Positions 54,251 through 63,831 of a stretch of 64,000 bases of DNA are shown here, piece after piece. The stretch's first letter is position 1. Each line of letters begins with the position of its first letter. The DNA comes from Glandiceps talaboti. Its lineage: Eukaryota > Hemichordata > Enteropneusta > Spengelidae. The position numbers and the translations under genes are program-made. The stretch is from the NCBI RefSeq assembly GCF_964340395.1, contig NC_135561.1, positions 5,920,018 through 5,984,017 of the forward strand, given 5' to 3'. The notes under the pieces are model-generated. The model made no database searches. It worked only from the letters and a program-made list of their open reading frames with translations, and was not told where the DNA came from.

Positions 54251-55500
54251 TGGTTGAATCAACCAAAATAAACATACGTACGTGTTTGACGTTTCAACCT
54301 GTCTACCTACATACATACTACCCAAATTGGTTTTGTGTTAATAGCTAAACTTGCCATATTGTGATGATTTTGGAACTACTTTATTGTTAGCCCAATGACA
54401 CGTATACGGTATACCAATACTGAGTTATTAGTAGCCTTATCACTGGCGTATTGCTATACTAAAAGTTTCGTGTGTGTTTTTCGAACTATGGCGGACAGAA
54501 ACGAAGTTGTAATGTTTAGTTCTAAGACGAAACCTCTCCGTGTTTTGTGTAAACCGTGGGCTTTGTGAGAAAGTACCACACATTATGCAATTGTAATTTA
54601 TAGGCAAACGTTTCAAATGAATTAATTTTTTATATTATGGGTACACCTAAAGTAGATGTTGCAATGTTATCGCCAATCCTAATCTGTGTTTAGTGCGTTC
54701 ATAATTACTCGTGGAGTCTCTGCTCTGTCTCAAATGTCCGGCGATTGCCGCGTTGTATAAGCAATTCTCTGTAAACTCCCACTGTGTTCAGACCTTAAAA
54801 CTGCTACTAACTGTATAGTAAATAACTTGCACTTATGGATAATTCAGCTCTATACAGCAAAGGGCGTGTTCCAATGAGTTTTCAAATGTCAACCTACCTT
54901 CAATGTACTACCATGGTACAATCATGATTTTGAAGTACTATCCCTTTGATCGTTGATGATGTGTCCTTTACTAGAAATATGTTATTTCCGTGATGCCAAC
55001 CAAGCAGGACTCGATTATGGTGAACAAACATCTCTTATGATGGTCTTTAGAGTCTCAAAGTTTTGAGGCACTTTTTGATTATTCCACGAATACTTCTTTT
55101 CTGTGGAAGGGGTGAGGATTGCAAGCTGATTCTGATTCAACCCATTAAACACACCTCCCCCTTTTAAACCAGGTATACAGTTTCTACCATACTCTTATTT
55201 TATGTCACTCAAATGAAACGAAAGTAGATCCCCGTGGTTGTTGAAAATCTGAGAAAAACATAAATAACCAGAGATCAGGAAGAGCATGACTGCATGTAGT
55301 TCTGCTTGCATACGGAGTAATCCGGTACTCGATTCTGACAATTGTCCCTCCTATTCTTAGTCGGTAATATAGACCCGTGCACCGTCTGCAAGCAGGACTA
55401 GACTGCGTGCTGAAACTAAGGGTTATGATCAAATTGGTGGGGAGCTTTACATGTAAATGACGAACCGAATATCCCCCAGTAGGCTGTACAGTATATTATG
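54251..55500. other. Intergenic; small CpG-richer patch
   Basis: Positions 54480-54760 have more CpG than their surroundings and a 26-codon frame starting ATGGCGGACAG (see findings). Otherwise nothing recognised. Confidence 0.35.
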
Positions 55501-55518
55501 GAATATATTATGACTGTG

Positions 55519-55532
55519 CCACTAGAGGGCAG
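55519..55532 (+). promoter_or_regulatory. CTCF-like motif 1
   Basis: CCACTAGAGGGCAG fits the bilaterian CTCF core. Sequence match only; see findings. Confidence 0.35.
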
Positions 55533-55576
55533 TATTTGTTTCGGGGGGGTCTTCAAACCTTAGCGGTCTCTGTGTA

Positions 55577-55666
55577 CTGAAAGATTTGCAGTGCCATGGT
55601 TGGCGCTACTGTAAACTATGCGCCGGGTGATTAAAGGGGAATACACAACAAATCTTTCATTCAGAC
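55577..55666. repeat. Inverted repeat (ACTGAAAGATTT / AAATCTTTCATTCAG)
   Basis: A 90-bp segment with complementary ends and a TTGGCGCTA core. A related segment lies at about 37112-37172 (ACTGAAAGATTC...TTGGCGCTATA...GAATCTTTCAT), so it is probably a dispersed MITE-like unit. Confidence 0.45.
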
Positions 55667-55729
55667 TATACGCATTACCAAATTCTATGAAAATGGTTTA
55701 CAGATCTTAATATGAGCTTGTTTCAGTGT

Positions 55730-56060
55730 GATTGCTAAATTATAGCTGTTCTTTTGTTTGGTTGCTGAACTGTTGGCCCTGAACGGGAGAGGAGCTATGT
55801 CAGCACAGTCTGGTGTGTATGCGTCCAGAATGCATAATTTCTCTCGCATACAATGTCCAATTTCATTCAAACCTGGCACAAAGGTGACATGTGTGACATT
55901 GTAATGTCACTCCGTTTCAAGATACATACAGTTTGATCGAACGGTGGTCATATTTGTAGTTAAAAGCATATTTACTGCTTAACTCAAAAATTACAATGCA
56001 CATGCACTCCATTCGAGTGTCCACCCCGTATTATCAGGTGCAAGTTTTCTTTTCAGATAT
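55730..56060. mobile_element. Dispersed repeat, family 10, copy 2
   Basis: Contains TTCATTCAAACCTGGCACAA with AGGTGACATGTG, CATATTTGTAGTTAAAA, ACTCCATTCGAGTGTCCACC and TATTGACCCTCAAGC in the same order as 53860-54250. Confidence 0.5.
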
Positions 56061-56334
56061 TGACCCTCAAGCCAATTACAGCTACTTCTTACATACGTGA
56101 ACATCTGTAGTACAGACACTTTGTGGCATTTCTAGGGGAGAGTAAAGGGAGAGCTAAGTGTACTATCATGTGAATATATATATAAAGCGACATTCAGCTA
56201 AAGACCACAAATTACCAGTCCTGGGTATTTAATAACGTCACAAGACTTGAAGTAAAACCATATATCGCAAGAGGGTCTGATTCACTTGAAGTCAAACAGT
56301 CAGTCGTACTTTACAAATTTATTTATCACTTTTG

Positions 56335-56348
56335 CCACTTGAGGGCGT
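56335..56348 (+). promoter_or_regulatory. CTCF-like motif 2, upstream of SDR start
   Basis: CCACTTGAGGGCGT lies about 90 bp before the SDR ATG, in the probable promoter. Confidence 0.35.
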
Positions 56349-56434
56349 CAACATCCCAATTGAGGTCGAAGTTCACTGTGCGTGGAGGAGTTTCGTTTTC
56401 ATCAGGAGAGCAGCGTGTCGCGTTTTAGGCCAAA

Positions 56435-56899
56435 ATGACAATTGCGTTGATGTCATTCGTTGGTGCGTTTTTTAAGTGTCTCTGGTACAGTCTAGAGGCA
56501 TTCGTTTTAATGTTGCTGCCATTTTTGAAGAGTCGGAAAGATGTCGCTGGTGATATCGTTTTGATTACAGGTGCGGGTAATGGCATCGGACGACTGATGG
56601 CTCTGAGATTTGCTAAACTTGGGTGTGTGCTGGTACTTTGGGACATAGACGCCAACAACAACAGGGAAACCGCGAGGGATATTAAAGAACTTGGCTTTGG
56701 TACTAAAGTGCACACGTATAGGGTCGATTGCTGTAGTAGGGACGAAATCTACAGATATGCACAGGCTGTCAAAGAAGACGTGGGAGATGTTACTATTCTC
56801 ATCAACAATGCTGGAATCGTTTCCGGGAAAAAATTTCTACACTGTACGGATACGTTGATAGAGAAGACCATGCAACTCAATATCATGGCACACTTCTGG
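56435..56899 (+). CDS. SDR exon 1 (anchor and cofactor-binding half)
   Basis: 155 codons ending NIMAHFW in phase 0 before a GTACGA donor. Carries the membrane anchor, TGxxxGIG and NNAG. Confidence 0.94.
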
Positions 56900-59800
56900 G
56901 TACGACTTCACAAATTTACCAATGTCTATATTTTTTCATGCAACCATGGAGGTATAAGGGGAGACCACAGGCACTTGTTTGCCGAGATACGTTTCAGAAT
57001 ACAACTATAGATATCGATAATGCTGAGATACTTGGCAAATAATATATGAAAGGAGTAAAATAACTCGGGTTTCTAGGATCTCGTAAAAATATAAACACAT
57101 TTCGCAGTGCGTGGACTTACGCGATCATAGAAACCCGTGTTATTTTACCCCTTTCATAGTATTTGCCAAATATCTCAATATTATTATCGATATCTTGTTG
57201 TATTGTGAAACATATCTCGGCAAACATTGCAAGTGCCTGTGGGGGAGACCTTCATGGTCAACTATAGTTATTCAGTTACCAAATCATCCGATTTCACACT
57301 GTACATGTTTACGTCATTTTTTGTTTACGGAACGGTTTAATTGGTCGACTGATTGATTAAACTGATTGTCAGTAGACCTTCAGTAGATTTTAAATAGTTA
57401 ATATTTAAGTACATTGTTACTTTTTTTTCCATTAACCATAGACACTGTATAGATATTGCTACCTTCATGAAGAGTTTAGATACACTGTAACTTAAAAAAC
57501 AACCACAACCTAAACAGTGATTCATAGACGCATATATGGATGGTAAACATCTAAGTAGTGATTTATGGTGTGATTTTTTTTAGTAATAAAATCCCAGTCT
57601 CAGTAGATGTAAGATAATTTGTTGTGATTTTCATTAACCGAGAAAATACAAAACAGTCAAAAGTTGGGTTTGCTGCATTGTAAGCTTATAATAGTTAATT
57701 TCACATCCTTGCCTAGACAGGGTTGAAGCTATTATTTCAAGAGGTTTGAAGCTCCTAAATTCATATGTTTCTCAGAATATCACAACTTAAAATGTACAGC
57801 AGGGCTCTTCTAAGCCAGCTTTACAGATTTTTACAGCCCTATTTTAGAGAGGTCGCACGATGCAGTATTGTTGAAAATTACTTTCCTGGGTGACCTACAC
57901 ATAAGAAATGCACAGCTAAGATAAAATCAGCTCCACTCTCGGCTCCCTTTACTGGAACAGAACATTTCACCTTTTTTTTTCATTTCAGGTTTAATAGGAT
58001 CTATATATGGGATAAATTTCATAGCAAAATCCAATGCGCAGAATAAACCCTAAGCTGTCAGTTCATGGAGAACCCCCCCCCCTCCCACACACACACCTGT
58101 CCCTACAACCTCCATCACTGCCATCCTAATAACACAGACATTGTTTCATTCAATTTTCAGACTGTAAAAGCTTTCTTGCCATCAATGATCAACAACAATC
58201 ATGGTCACATTGTTAACATTGCAAGTTCAGCTGGTATAGTGGGTGTTGCTGGCTTAGCAGACTACTGTGCTAGTAAGTTTGCAGCTGTAGGATTCGATGA
58301 GTCATTGAGAGCTGAGATCATGGCCATGGACAAAACTGGTGTACACACTACAGTTGTATGCCCTTATTTCATCAAGACAGGGATGTTTGATGGTGTCAAA
58401 ACAAAGTAAGTCAAATTAGTCTGTAAGGTACGCCTTGACGGTGCGCCCTCACACATTGGTTAATCCATCCCATGTTGGATGAGAGGAGACTGGTGAGGGC
58501 GGAACGACATGACAACATGACATCTTAGTCTGAGTTAGAAAAATTCAAAATATCACTGGTTACACAGATATTACTAATGCTGACTACACCTCTTAGGTCA
58601 AATACTAATCACATTGTGTTATTATATGCCACTTTTAAAGTATGCATTATCCTAGTACTATAGTTACACCAAACATATGTATGAGCTCACACTCCTGGGG
58701 AAGGGGTGGGGGTGAGGGTGGAGATGGATCAGGGTTGCCTCTTGAAATTAACATTTCACCGTTTTTTTCACCACTGAGGGCATACACACTATAGGTAGAT
58801 CTGTGCCATTTCTTGTGGTCAATCATATTTCTATCATTAACTCATTAACTCAAGAATATAATCATGAAACCATACATTTCTGACCTAAATGTTTAAAACT
58901 AAGCCTCTATTCTTCATAGCGATAATACAGAATCTCAGTGAAAAATTGATTCATTCAAGAGAGTATACTGTACACATCAAACTCAAAAAAGTAATTTCAT
59001 GTCAATAATGCAGTTCTCTGGCATATATTTTTCTTCTGATATTTTTAGTACAGCAAGAGTTCAAATCAAAAGTTACATTTATAAAGATTCAATGATAGAC
59101 AGCAATAGCAAAACATAATTTTTTTATATATTTGATTTTTTTTTTTTTTTGATTTTTTGTTTCTTTCTTTACAGGTTTTCATGGCTTTTACCACTATTAG
59201 AACCTGACTACTGTGCAGACAAGATCGTCAATGCTGTCCAAACAAACCAACATATTTTGTATATGCCCAGAATTTTATACTTTATATTTTCATTTAAAGG
59301 GTAAGTTGTTTCTTAAAACTGAAAAATTCAGTGCACTTGTTTTTTATTGCTAGAATTTATGCAAGTTGATTCTATCTGCAAAGTGTACAAAGTTGTCGTA
59401 ATTTTTTCTGCCACATGAGGGCGCCCTTTATAAAGGCCAAACTTATACCTACATCAAAGTTGAGGTGTTCAGAGTGTTCATCTTCCAATAAAATGTAAAA
59501 GTGACAACCTTAGTGCAGAGATGACAATGTTATACTCATTTACATACAGGTATGCAGTAATATTTTCTGTATTGGACTGCAGTGTAAATACCAATAGTGT
59601 ACATACACACAATGCAATGTGACAACCCCATGATATGAGAGTGCCAGTGAGTTATACTCTGGGTATTTGAATGAGTACTTGCAGTGTTCTCTGTGGCCAT
59701 ATTTCCACAAGCATAATGAATGAAAGTGCAGCTGTAAACACTACAAGTACGAGTGTAAATATCCCTGAGTACCCACACTGAAACTTGTGTGGCATGGGGT

Positions 59801-60428
59801 CTGTTATTATTACATATGATATGTGTTTTGAAACAGCAAATTTCTGTAATAATGATACTTTGCGATCATCTACTTTCATGTATGATCACATCCCCATTTG
59901 CATCTCAGAAAAAAGTGGTCTGAGTTTGCATAATGCTTTCGGTATTGCACTGCAGTGCAAATACCACTAGTATGCGCACAGACTGTGCAAGTAATCACTG
60001 GTACATATTCACTGCACTGCAGTGCAAATACCACTAGTATGCGCACAGACTGTGCAAGTAATCACTGGTACATATTCACTGCACTGCAGTGCAAATACCA
60101 CTAGTATGCGCACAGACTGTGCAAGTAATCACTGGTACATATTCACTGCACTGCAGTGCTAACACCACTAGTATGCACACAGACTGTGCAAGTAATCACT
60201 GGTACATATTCACTGCACTGCAGTGCTAACACCACTAGTATGCGCACAGACTGTGCAAGTAACCACTGGTACATATAATACATCTAACTACATTCTATAT
60301 CATTCTTAACTTTGTTTCTTTTTTTTTTCAGGATTTTACCTGTCAAAGTGGCCAACGAGCTGGGTAACATACTTGGTGTGAATCAAGGCATGGACACATT
60401 TGTTGGAAGACAGAAGAAACAGTACTAA
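56435..60428 (+). CDS. SDR16C-type short-chain dehydrogenase (RDHE2/SDR16C5-like), complete
   Basis: Exons 56435-56899, 58161-58405, 59175-59300 and 60332-60428 join exactly to 310 codons plus TAA, the family length. Residues 7-31 form a hydrophobic N-terminal membrane anchor. The Rossmann motif TGAGNGIG is at 45-52. Asp70 after beta-strand 2 (LVLWDID) suggests NAD(H) preference. INNAG is at 123-127. The catalytic set is N149, S177, Y190 and K194 (DYCASK). [10 protein letters not shown] follows at 222-231. The C-terminal tail runs LYMPRILYF...VGRQKKQY. The best resemblance is to epidermal retinol dehydrogenase 2 and related SDR16C members, which oxidise retinol to retinaldehyde at endoplasmic reticulum membranes. 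HSD17B11/13-like, DHRS3-like or RDH10-like activity cannot be excluded by sequence, so no symbol is given. All key residues are present, and the introns have GT/AG ends. Confidence 0.94.
56940..57261. mobile_element. Long palindromic element in SDR intron 1 (about 320 bp)
   Basis: Two arms of about 135 bp (56940-57077 and about 57124-57261) are inverted copies with scattered mismatches around a 45-bp loop. Paired landmarks: GGGGAGACCACAGGCACTTG with CAAGTGCCTGTGGGGGAGAC, and GTAAAATAACTCGGGTTTCTA with ATAGAAACCCGTGTTATTTTAC. No coding capacity. It starts only 40 bp after the exon 1 donor, so transcripts would carry a long hairpin there. Confidence 0.75.
57262..58160 (+). other. Rest of SDR intron 1
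   Basis: AT-rich; C-run at 58073-58082. Nothing else recognised. Confidence 0.6.
58161..58405 (+). CDS. SDR exon 2 (catalytic exon)
   Basis: Follows TTCAATTTTCAG and begins [10 protein letters not shown]. Holds S177, Y190 and K194. Ends in phase 2 before GTAAGT. Confidence 0.94.
58406..59174 (+). other. SDR intron 2
   Basis: Contains a left-half relative of MITE family 7 (58865-58930) and long T tracts before the exon 3 acceptor. Confidence 0.6.
59175..59300 (+). CDS. SDR exon 3
   Basis: Acceptor TTTCTTTCTTTACAG; encodes [18 protein letters not shown]...[12 protein letters not shown]; donor GTAAGT; phase 2. Confidence 0.92.
59411..59424 (+). promoter_or_regulatory. CTCF-like motif 3, in SDR intron 3
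   Basis: CCACATGAGGGCGC, a strong match to the CTCF core. Confidence 0.35.
59520..59990. mobile_element. Foldback element, family 5, copy 2, in SDR intron 3
   Basis: The foldback core 59621-59806 (GCCAGTGAGTTATACTCTGG...ACTTGCAGTG against the complement of CACTACAAGTACGAGTGTAA...CCACACTGAAACTTG) matches 16694-16855. GGTATGCAGTAATATTTTCT with a CAGTG unit lies to its left, and the TGCACTGCAGTGCAAATACC unit lies to its right. Confidence 0.6.
59946..60276. repeat. 67-bp satellite, about 5 units, in SDR intron 3
   Basis: The unit is TGCACTGCAGTGCAAATACC, then ACTAGTATGCGCACAGACTG, then TGCAAGTAATCACTGGTACA and TATTCAC. Copies are nearly identical; the last two share a CTAACACC variant. The unit equals the terminal part of the adjoining family 5 element. 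Confidence 0.9.
60332..60428 (+). CDS. SDR exon 4 (C-terminus)
   Basis: Follows a long T-rich tract ending TTTTCAG. Encodes [20 protein letters not shown] and ends RQKKQY with TAA. The frame closes exactly. Confidence 0.92.
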
Positions 60429-61974
60429 ATCAAAGTTACACAGAGATGAACAATTTATTTCAAAATGGAAATCAAGATGAAAACGAATAGGGGGCTTCAA
60501 ACTTTTGCTGGATTTACATACAGTGTTATTTTACACTTTGGGTTACAGGAAAATAGTTTGTAGTTGCTTGTGGTGATTTGTAACTATCATTTTAGGAAAA
60601 TAAGATCAAATGTGTTGGTAAACCATAGTATTGAAGTCAATTTTGTTCCTATTAACACAAACTTGAAAATTATTGCCTGGAATTTTTGACTGCATGCTTC
60701 TGTCTTTGTTAACAGATTAACCCACTATTCAAAACATGTGACCATATATGGACATGTGAGCCTAATAAGGGGTTATCAGTGCCTGGATGTTTGTAAATTT
60801 ACCATAACATTTAGATGAACTGTGATTGACTCAATTGGATAGTTTCACAACATTGAATCAAAAAGAGTCTGAATGTTTTTAATAGACTCATTGTAAAGTG
60901 AGCCTTTTCTACAAAGACAAGGCTGATTTCATCCTAACTGCTTTAGTCGATGTCAGTAAGTTGTGGAAAATCACCACCTGTGCATTGCGCAACTTCCGGT
61001 GCCTGGCACCCTATTTTGCATATGACTGGCTGTATCTTTTGGAGGTGGAGAACTTGTGGTTGAAAATTGACAAATGTGGATCACCAAAATATAAACATTC
61101 CCTATCTAGGCTTTTCACACATATCAGTGATGTGCTAACACTTATCCTACTAATTACCATAACAAAAGTTCATAACATAGAAGGAAAGGGGTTCAACTTC
61201 CACAGTGAACTGTTCTCGCTTGCATTTTGGAACTTGTTTGACAGATTCCAATCATTTGTATCAAAGCCCTCCAATGCAAGGAGGTTTCTATAAAATGACT
61301 TTACCATGTGTCGAGTATCTGGTACAAGAAAACTATCGTACGTCAATTTACCAGAAATGTTCAACTACTATGTTCACATTTACTGATTTAGCAAAATCTT
61401 AGCCTTGTCTCGTCCCGGTGAACAAACTAATCTCGGATCAACTTTTGGTCTGTCCACCTTGCCTCTGCATGCTCCGGGCTAGACAAAAACAGACCATGCT
61501 GACTGATTCAAGGGTAACTCCGGACATCTCATCATAGAATGTGCATATTGTGATTCTATCTCACAATGATTTATTTTTGTGCAAACAATACTCAGCTAAA
61601 TAAGCTGAAATAAAACACTTCCACAGATCCATGGTGTCCCAGGTGGTGTATTGGTGTTTGTTTAGATAGCTAGGTATTCTACCATACTCAGTTTATAATA
61701 AGCATCACACGAACAATGCTACATAATCTATACACTGTTTAGTTTTAATTATTTTCCTCACTTCTTTCCTCATTATCATCTGTTGACACATTGGTTCATT
61801 GAAAAGATTAGAATGTGTACGTACTGGATACAAGTATTTATGTTACCAACCAACCAAGCCATGGTCATTTGCCCCCCCCCCCCTGTGTTTACCCAGACCG
61901 CAGATTGTCACTTACTTGAATCCCTAATTCGGTAAATAAATTCTTCATGATTGCTTTGTGTTGCTACATTACAG
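60429..61974 (+). other. SDR 3'UTR and downstream sequence
   Basis: No coding character. A 131-codon frame at 60898-61293 has no recognisable domain and is AT-rich. AATAAA at 61609-61614 is a possible poly-A signal. C-run at 61872-61883. Confidence 0.4.
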
Positions 61975-62104
61975 TGCCACCGTACCATTGTCTGAAAAAC
62001 AAAATTACTGACAATGCCAACATCAAAAGATATGAGTGTCGATGCAGCGTGGAGTAAGCTTACATTTACTTCATTTACATGTATTTGACAAGACCCCGAT
62101 CCAT
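61975..62104 (+). repeat. Local duplication near LINE, copy 1
   Basis: GTGCCACCGTACCATTGTCT...AAAAACAAAATTACTGAC...CAAGACCCCGATCCAT is repeated at 62283-62456. Confidence 0.7.
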
Positions 62105-62160
62105 AAGACTTAGTCATGTTTTTATTAAAAGAAACAACGAAAATATGACATTATTTTTGG

Positions 62161-62255
62161 TAGCGTATTATGTGATCGCCGCTGGAAAATATGTGATGAC
62201 GTGATTTTTGATAGCGTATTTATCTGTGTGATCGCCGCTGTGTCACCGTCTACCG
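62161..62255 (+). repeat. Small tandem duplication
   Basis: TAGCGTATTATGTGATCGCC and TAGCGTATTTATCTGTGTGATCGCC occur about 50 bp apart, between the two larger copies. Confidence 0.5.
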
Positions 62256-62282
62256 TTTCCTGTGTTCGCTCTTCAGACGAGC

Positions 62283-62456
62283 GCCACCATTGTGTGAAAA
62301 ACAAAATTACTGACGATGCCAACAACATCAAAAGAGATCTTGAGTGTTGGTGCAGTACATGTTACCAGTTACTTCATTTAACCATAGACAGTAGAGGCCC
62401 CTCTACTGTCTATGATTTAACATGTTTAATATGTATTTGTCAAGACCCCGATCCAT
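62283..62456 (+). repeat. Local duplication near LINE, copy 2, with inserted palindrome
   Basis: Same sequence as 61975-62104 but interrupted after TTACTTCATTTA by about 45 bp centred on a perfect palindrome (62383-62414). Confidence 0.7.
62383..62414. repeat. Perfect 32-bp palindrome
   Basis: CATAGACAGTAGAGG, two C, then the exact complement. Absent from the sister copy of the duplication. Confidence 0.85.
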
Positions 62457-62476
62457 GCATCGTACCAGCATGCAAC

Positions 62477-63831
62477 ATAATAATTTTGGTCATTCACTTT
62501 TGTCTTTATGCTGCACTTTTAATTTGCATTTCTTGAATGGTAGGGCAGGTGACGATTTGGGCCATGGCAACTTTACATGTACGGCAAATGCTGGGGCCAG
62601 CGTTGTCGACTACATGTTAGCTTCGTCATCACTTTTTCCTAAAGTGAATAATTTCTCGGTAGTTTTGAGAACAGAATCCGATCACTTTCCCCTGACCTGC
62701 AGTCTTGGAAGTAATGCGTCATTTGGTTGCGAAGATAGCAGCAAACATAGCACTGCTACTAAATGTGTTTGGCTAAGAGGAAACTCAGAAATGTTTGCCG
62801 AAAATATTGAATCCCAACTTACTTCAAACGAGTTTAGTAGCATGATTGATGATCCAAATTCACCTCCAAGTATTTTTATTGATAACCTTAGAAATAGTTT
62901 TATGTCATCTGCCCACCAGTGTGGTATGGTTAAGAGATTTTCTTCAAATTCTGTAAAGTGTAAGCAACCTCCATGGTTTGACAGAGATTGTGAGAATTTA
63001 AAGGGTAAGAAGTACAGTTTGTTGAGGCGTTTTCGAAAGACAGGTGATGTAAACTTATTAAATGAATATAAGGTCGCTAAGCAAGAATTTAAAAACAGGT
63101 TTCGCAGCAAAAAATGTGCTTACTATAATAGTTTGAAAAGTCGTCTTGCTTCTAATATGTCAGATTCTAAATGTTTTTGGTCTACATTGAAAAAGATAAT
63201 GTTTGTGAGTCCGACAGCAAACACAATAAGCGTAAAGAATTGGTTCGATTATTTTGAAAACTTATTTGCAGAGTTTTCATCACGTGGTGATGACTTTGAA
63301 ATGTCTGATCATGGAAGTAGAGGGGTTCTACTTCCATGGTCTGATGAACTAAATGATCTTTTGAGAACTGCAGATGACTGTACTTCCGACCTAGACTGGG
63401 ACATTCTAAATAGTAAAATTAGAGATGAGGAAATATTTGAAGCCATTAATAAGCTAAAGCCTGGGAAATCTGCCGGACCCGATAGCATTCTTGGTGAATT
63501 TTTCAAATCAACTGACAACTTCTTGGTTCCCTATCTAAATGTTCTTTTTAATAGACTATTTGAATCTGGCACTTTTCCAAAAGATTGGGCAAAAGCTATT
63601 ATCATTCCACTGCATAAAAAGGGTCCGAAGGATTCCACAGATAATTACCGCGGTATTTCATTGTTAAGTATTTTTAGCAAACTTTTTACCTCTATCTTAA
63701 ACAAGCGTCTTGTATTTTGGGCAGAAGCGCTTGGTAAAATTGACGAAGGACAGGCAGGTTTCAGATCTGGTTACTGTATTCAACAGTTGACAATATTTTT
63801 GTTCTTCAGTCAGTTATCCAGAAATACCTGA
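62477..63831 (+). pseudogene. Endonuclease/reverse transcriptase ORF fragment of the LINE
   Basis: First-frame part of the retrotransposon polyprotein. An ATG at 62422 opens the frame but lies in the flanking duplication, so it is not the native start. The frame loses RT similarity after FRSGYC and stops at 63829-63831. Confidence 0.85.

Noticed and set aside
56435-57010. SDR exon 1 frame continuing to 57010
   Set aside because: After residue 155 the family similarity stops at a GT donor and resumes exactly in phase at 58161; the extension reads into the palindromic element.
60898-61293. 131-codon plus-strand frame after the SDR gene
   Set aside because: No family resemblance and no conserved motif; probably chance within 3' flanking DNA.
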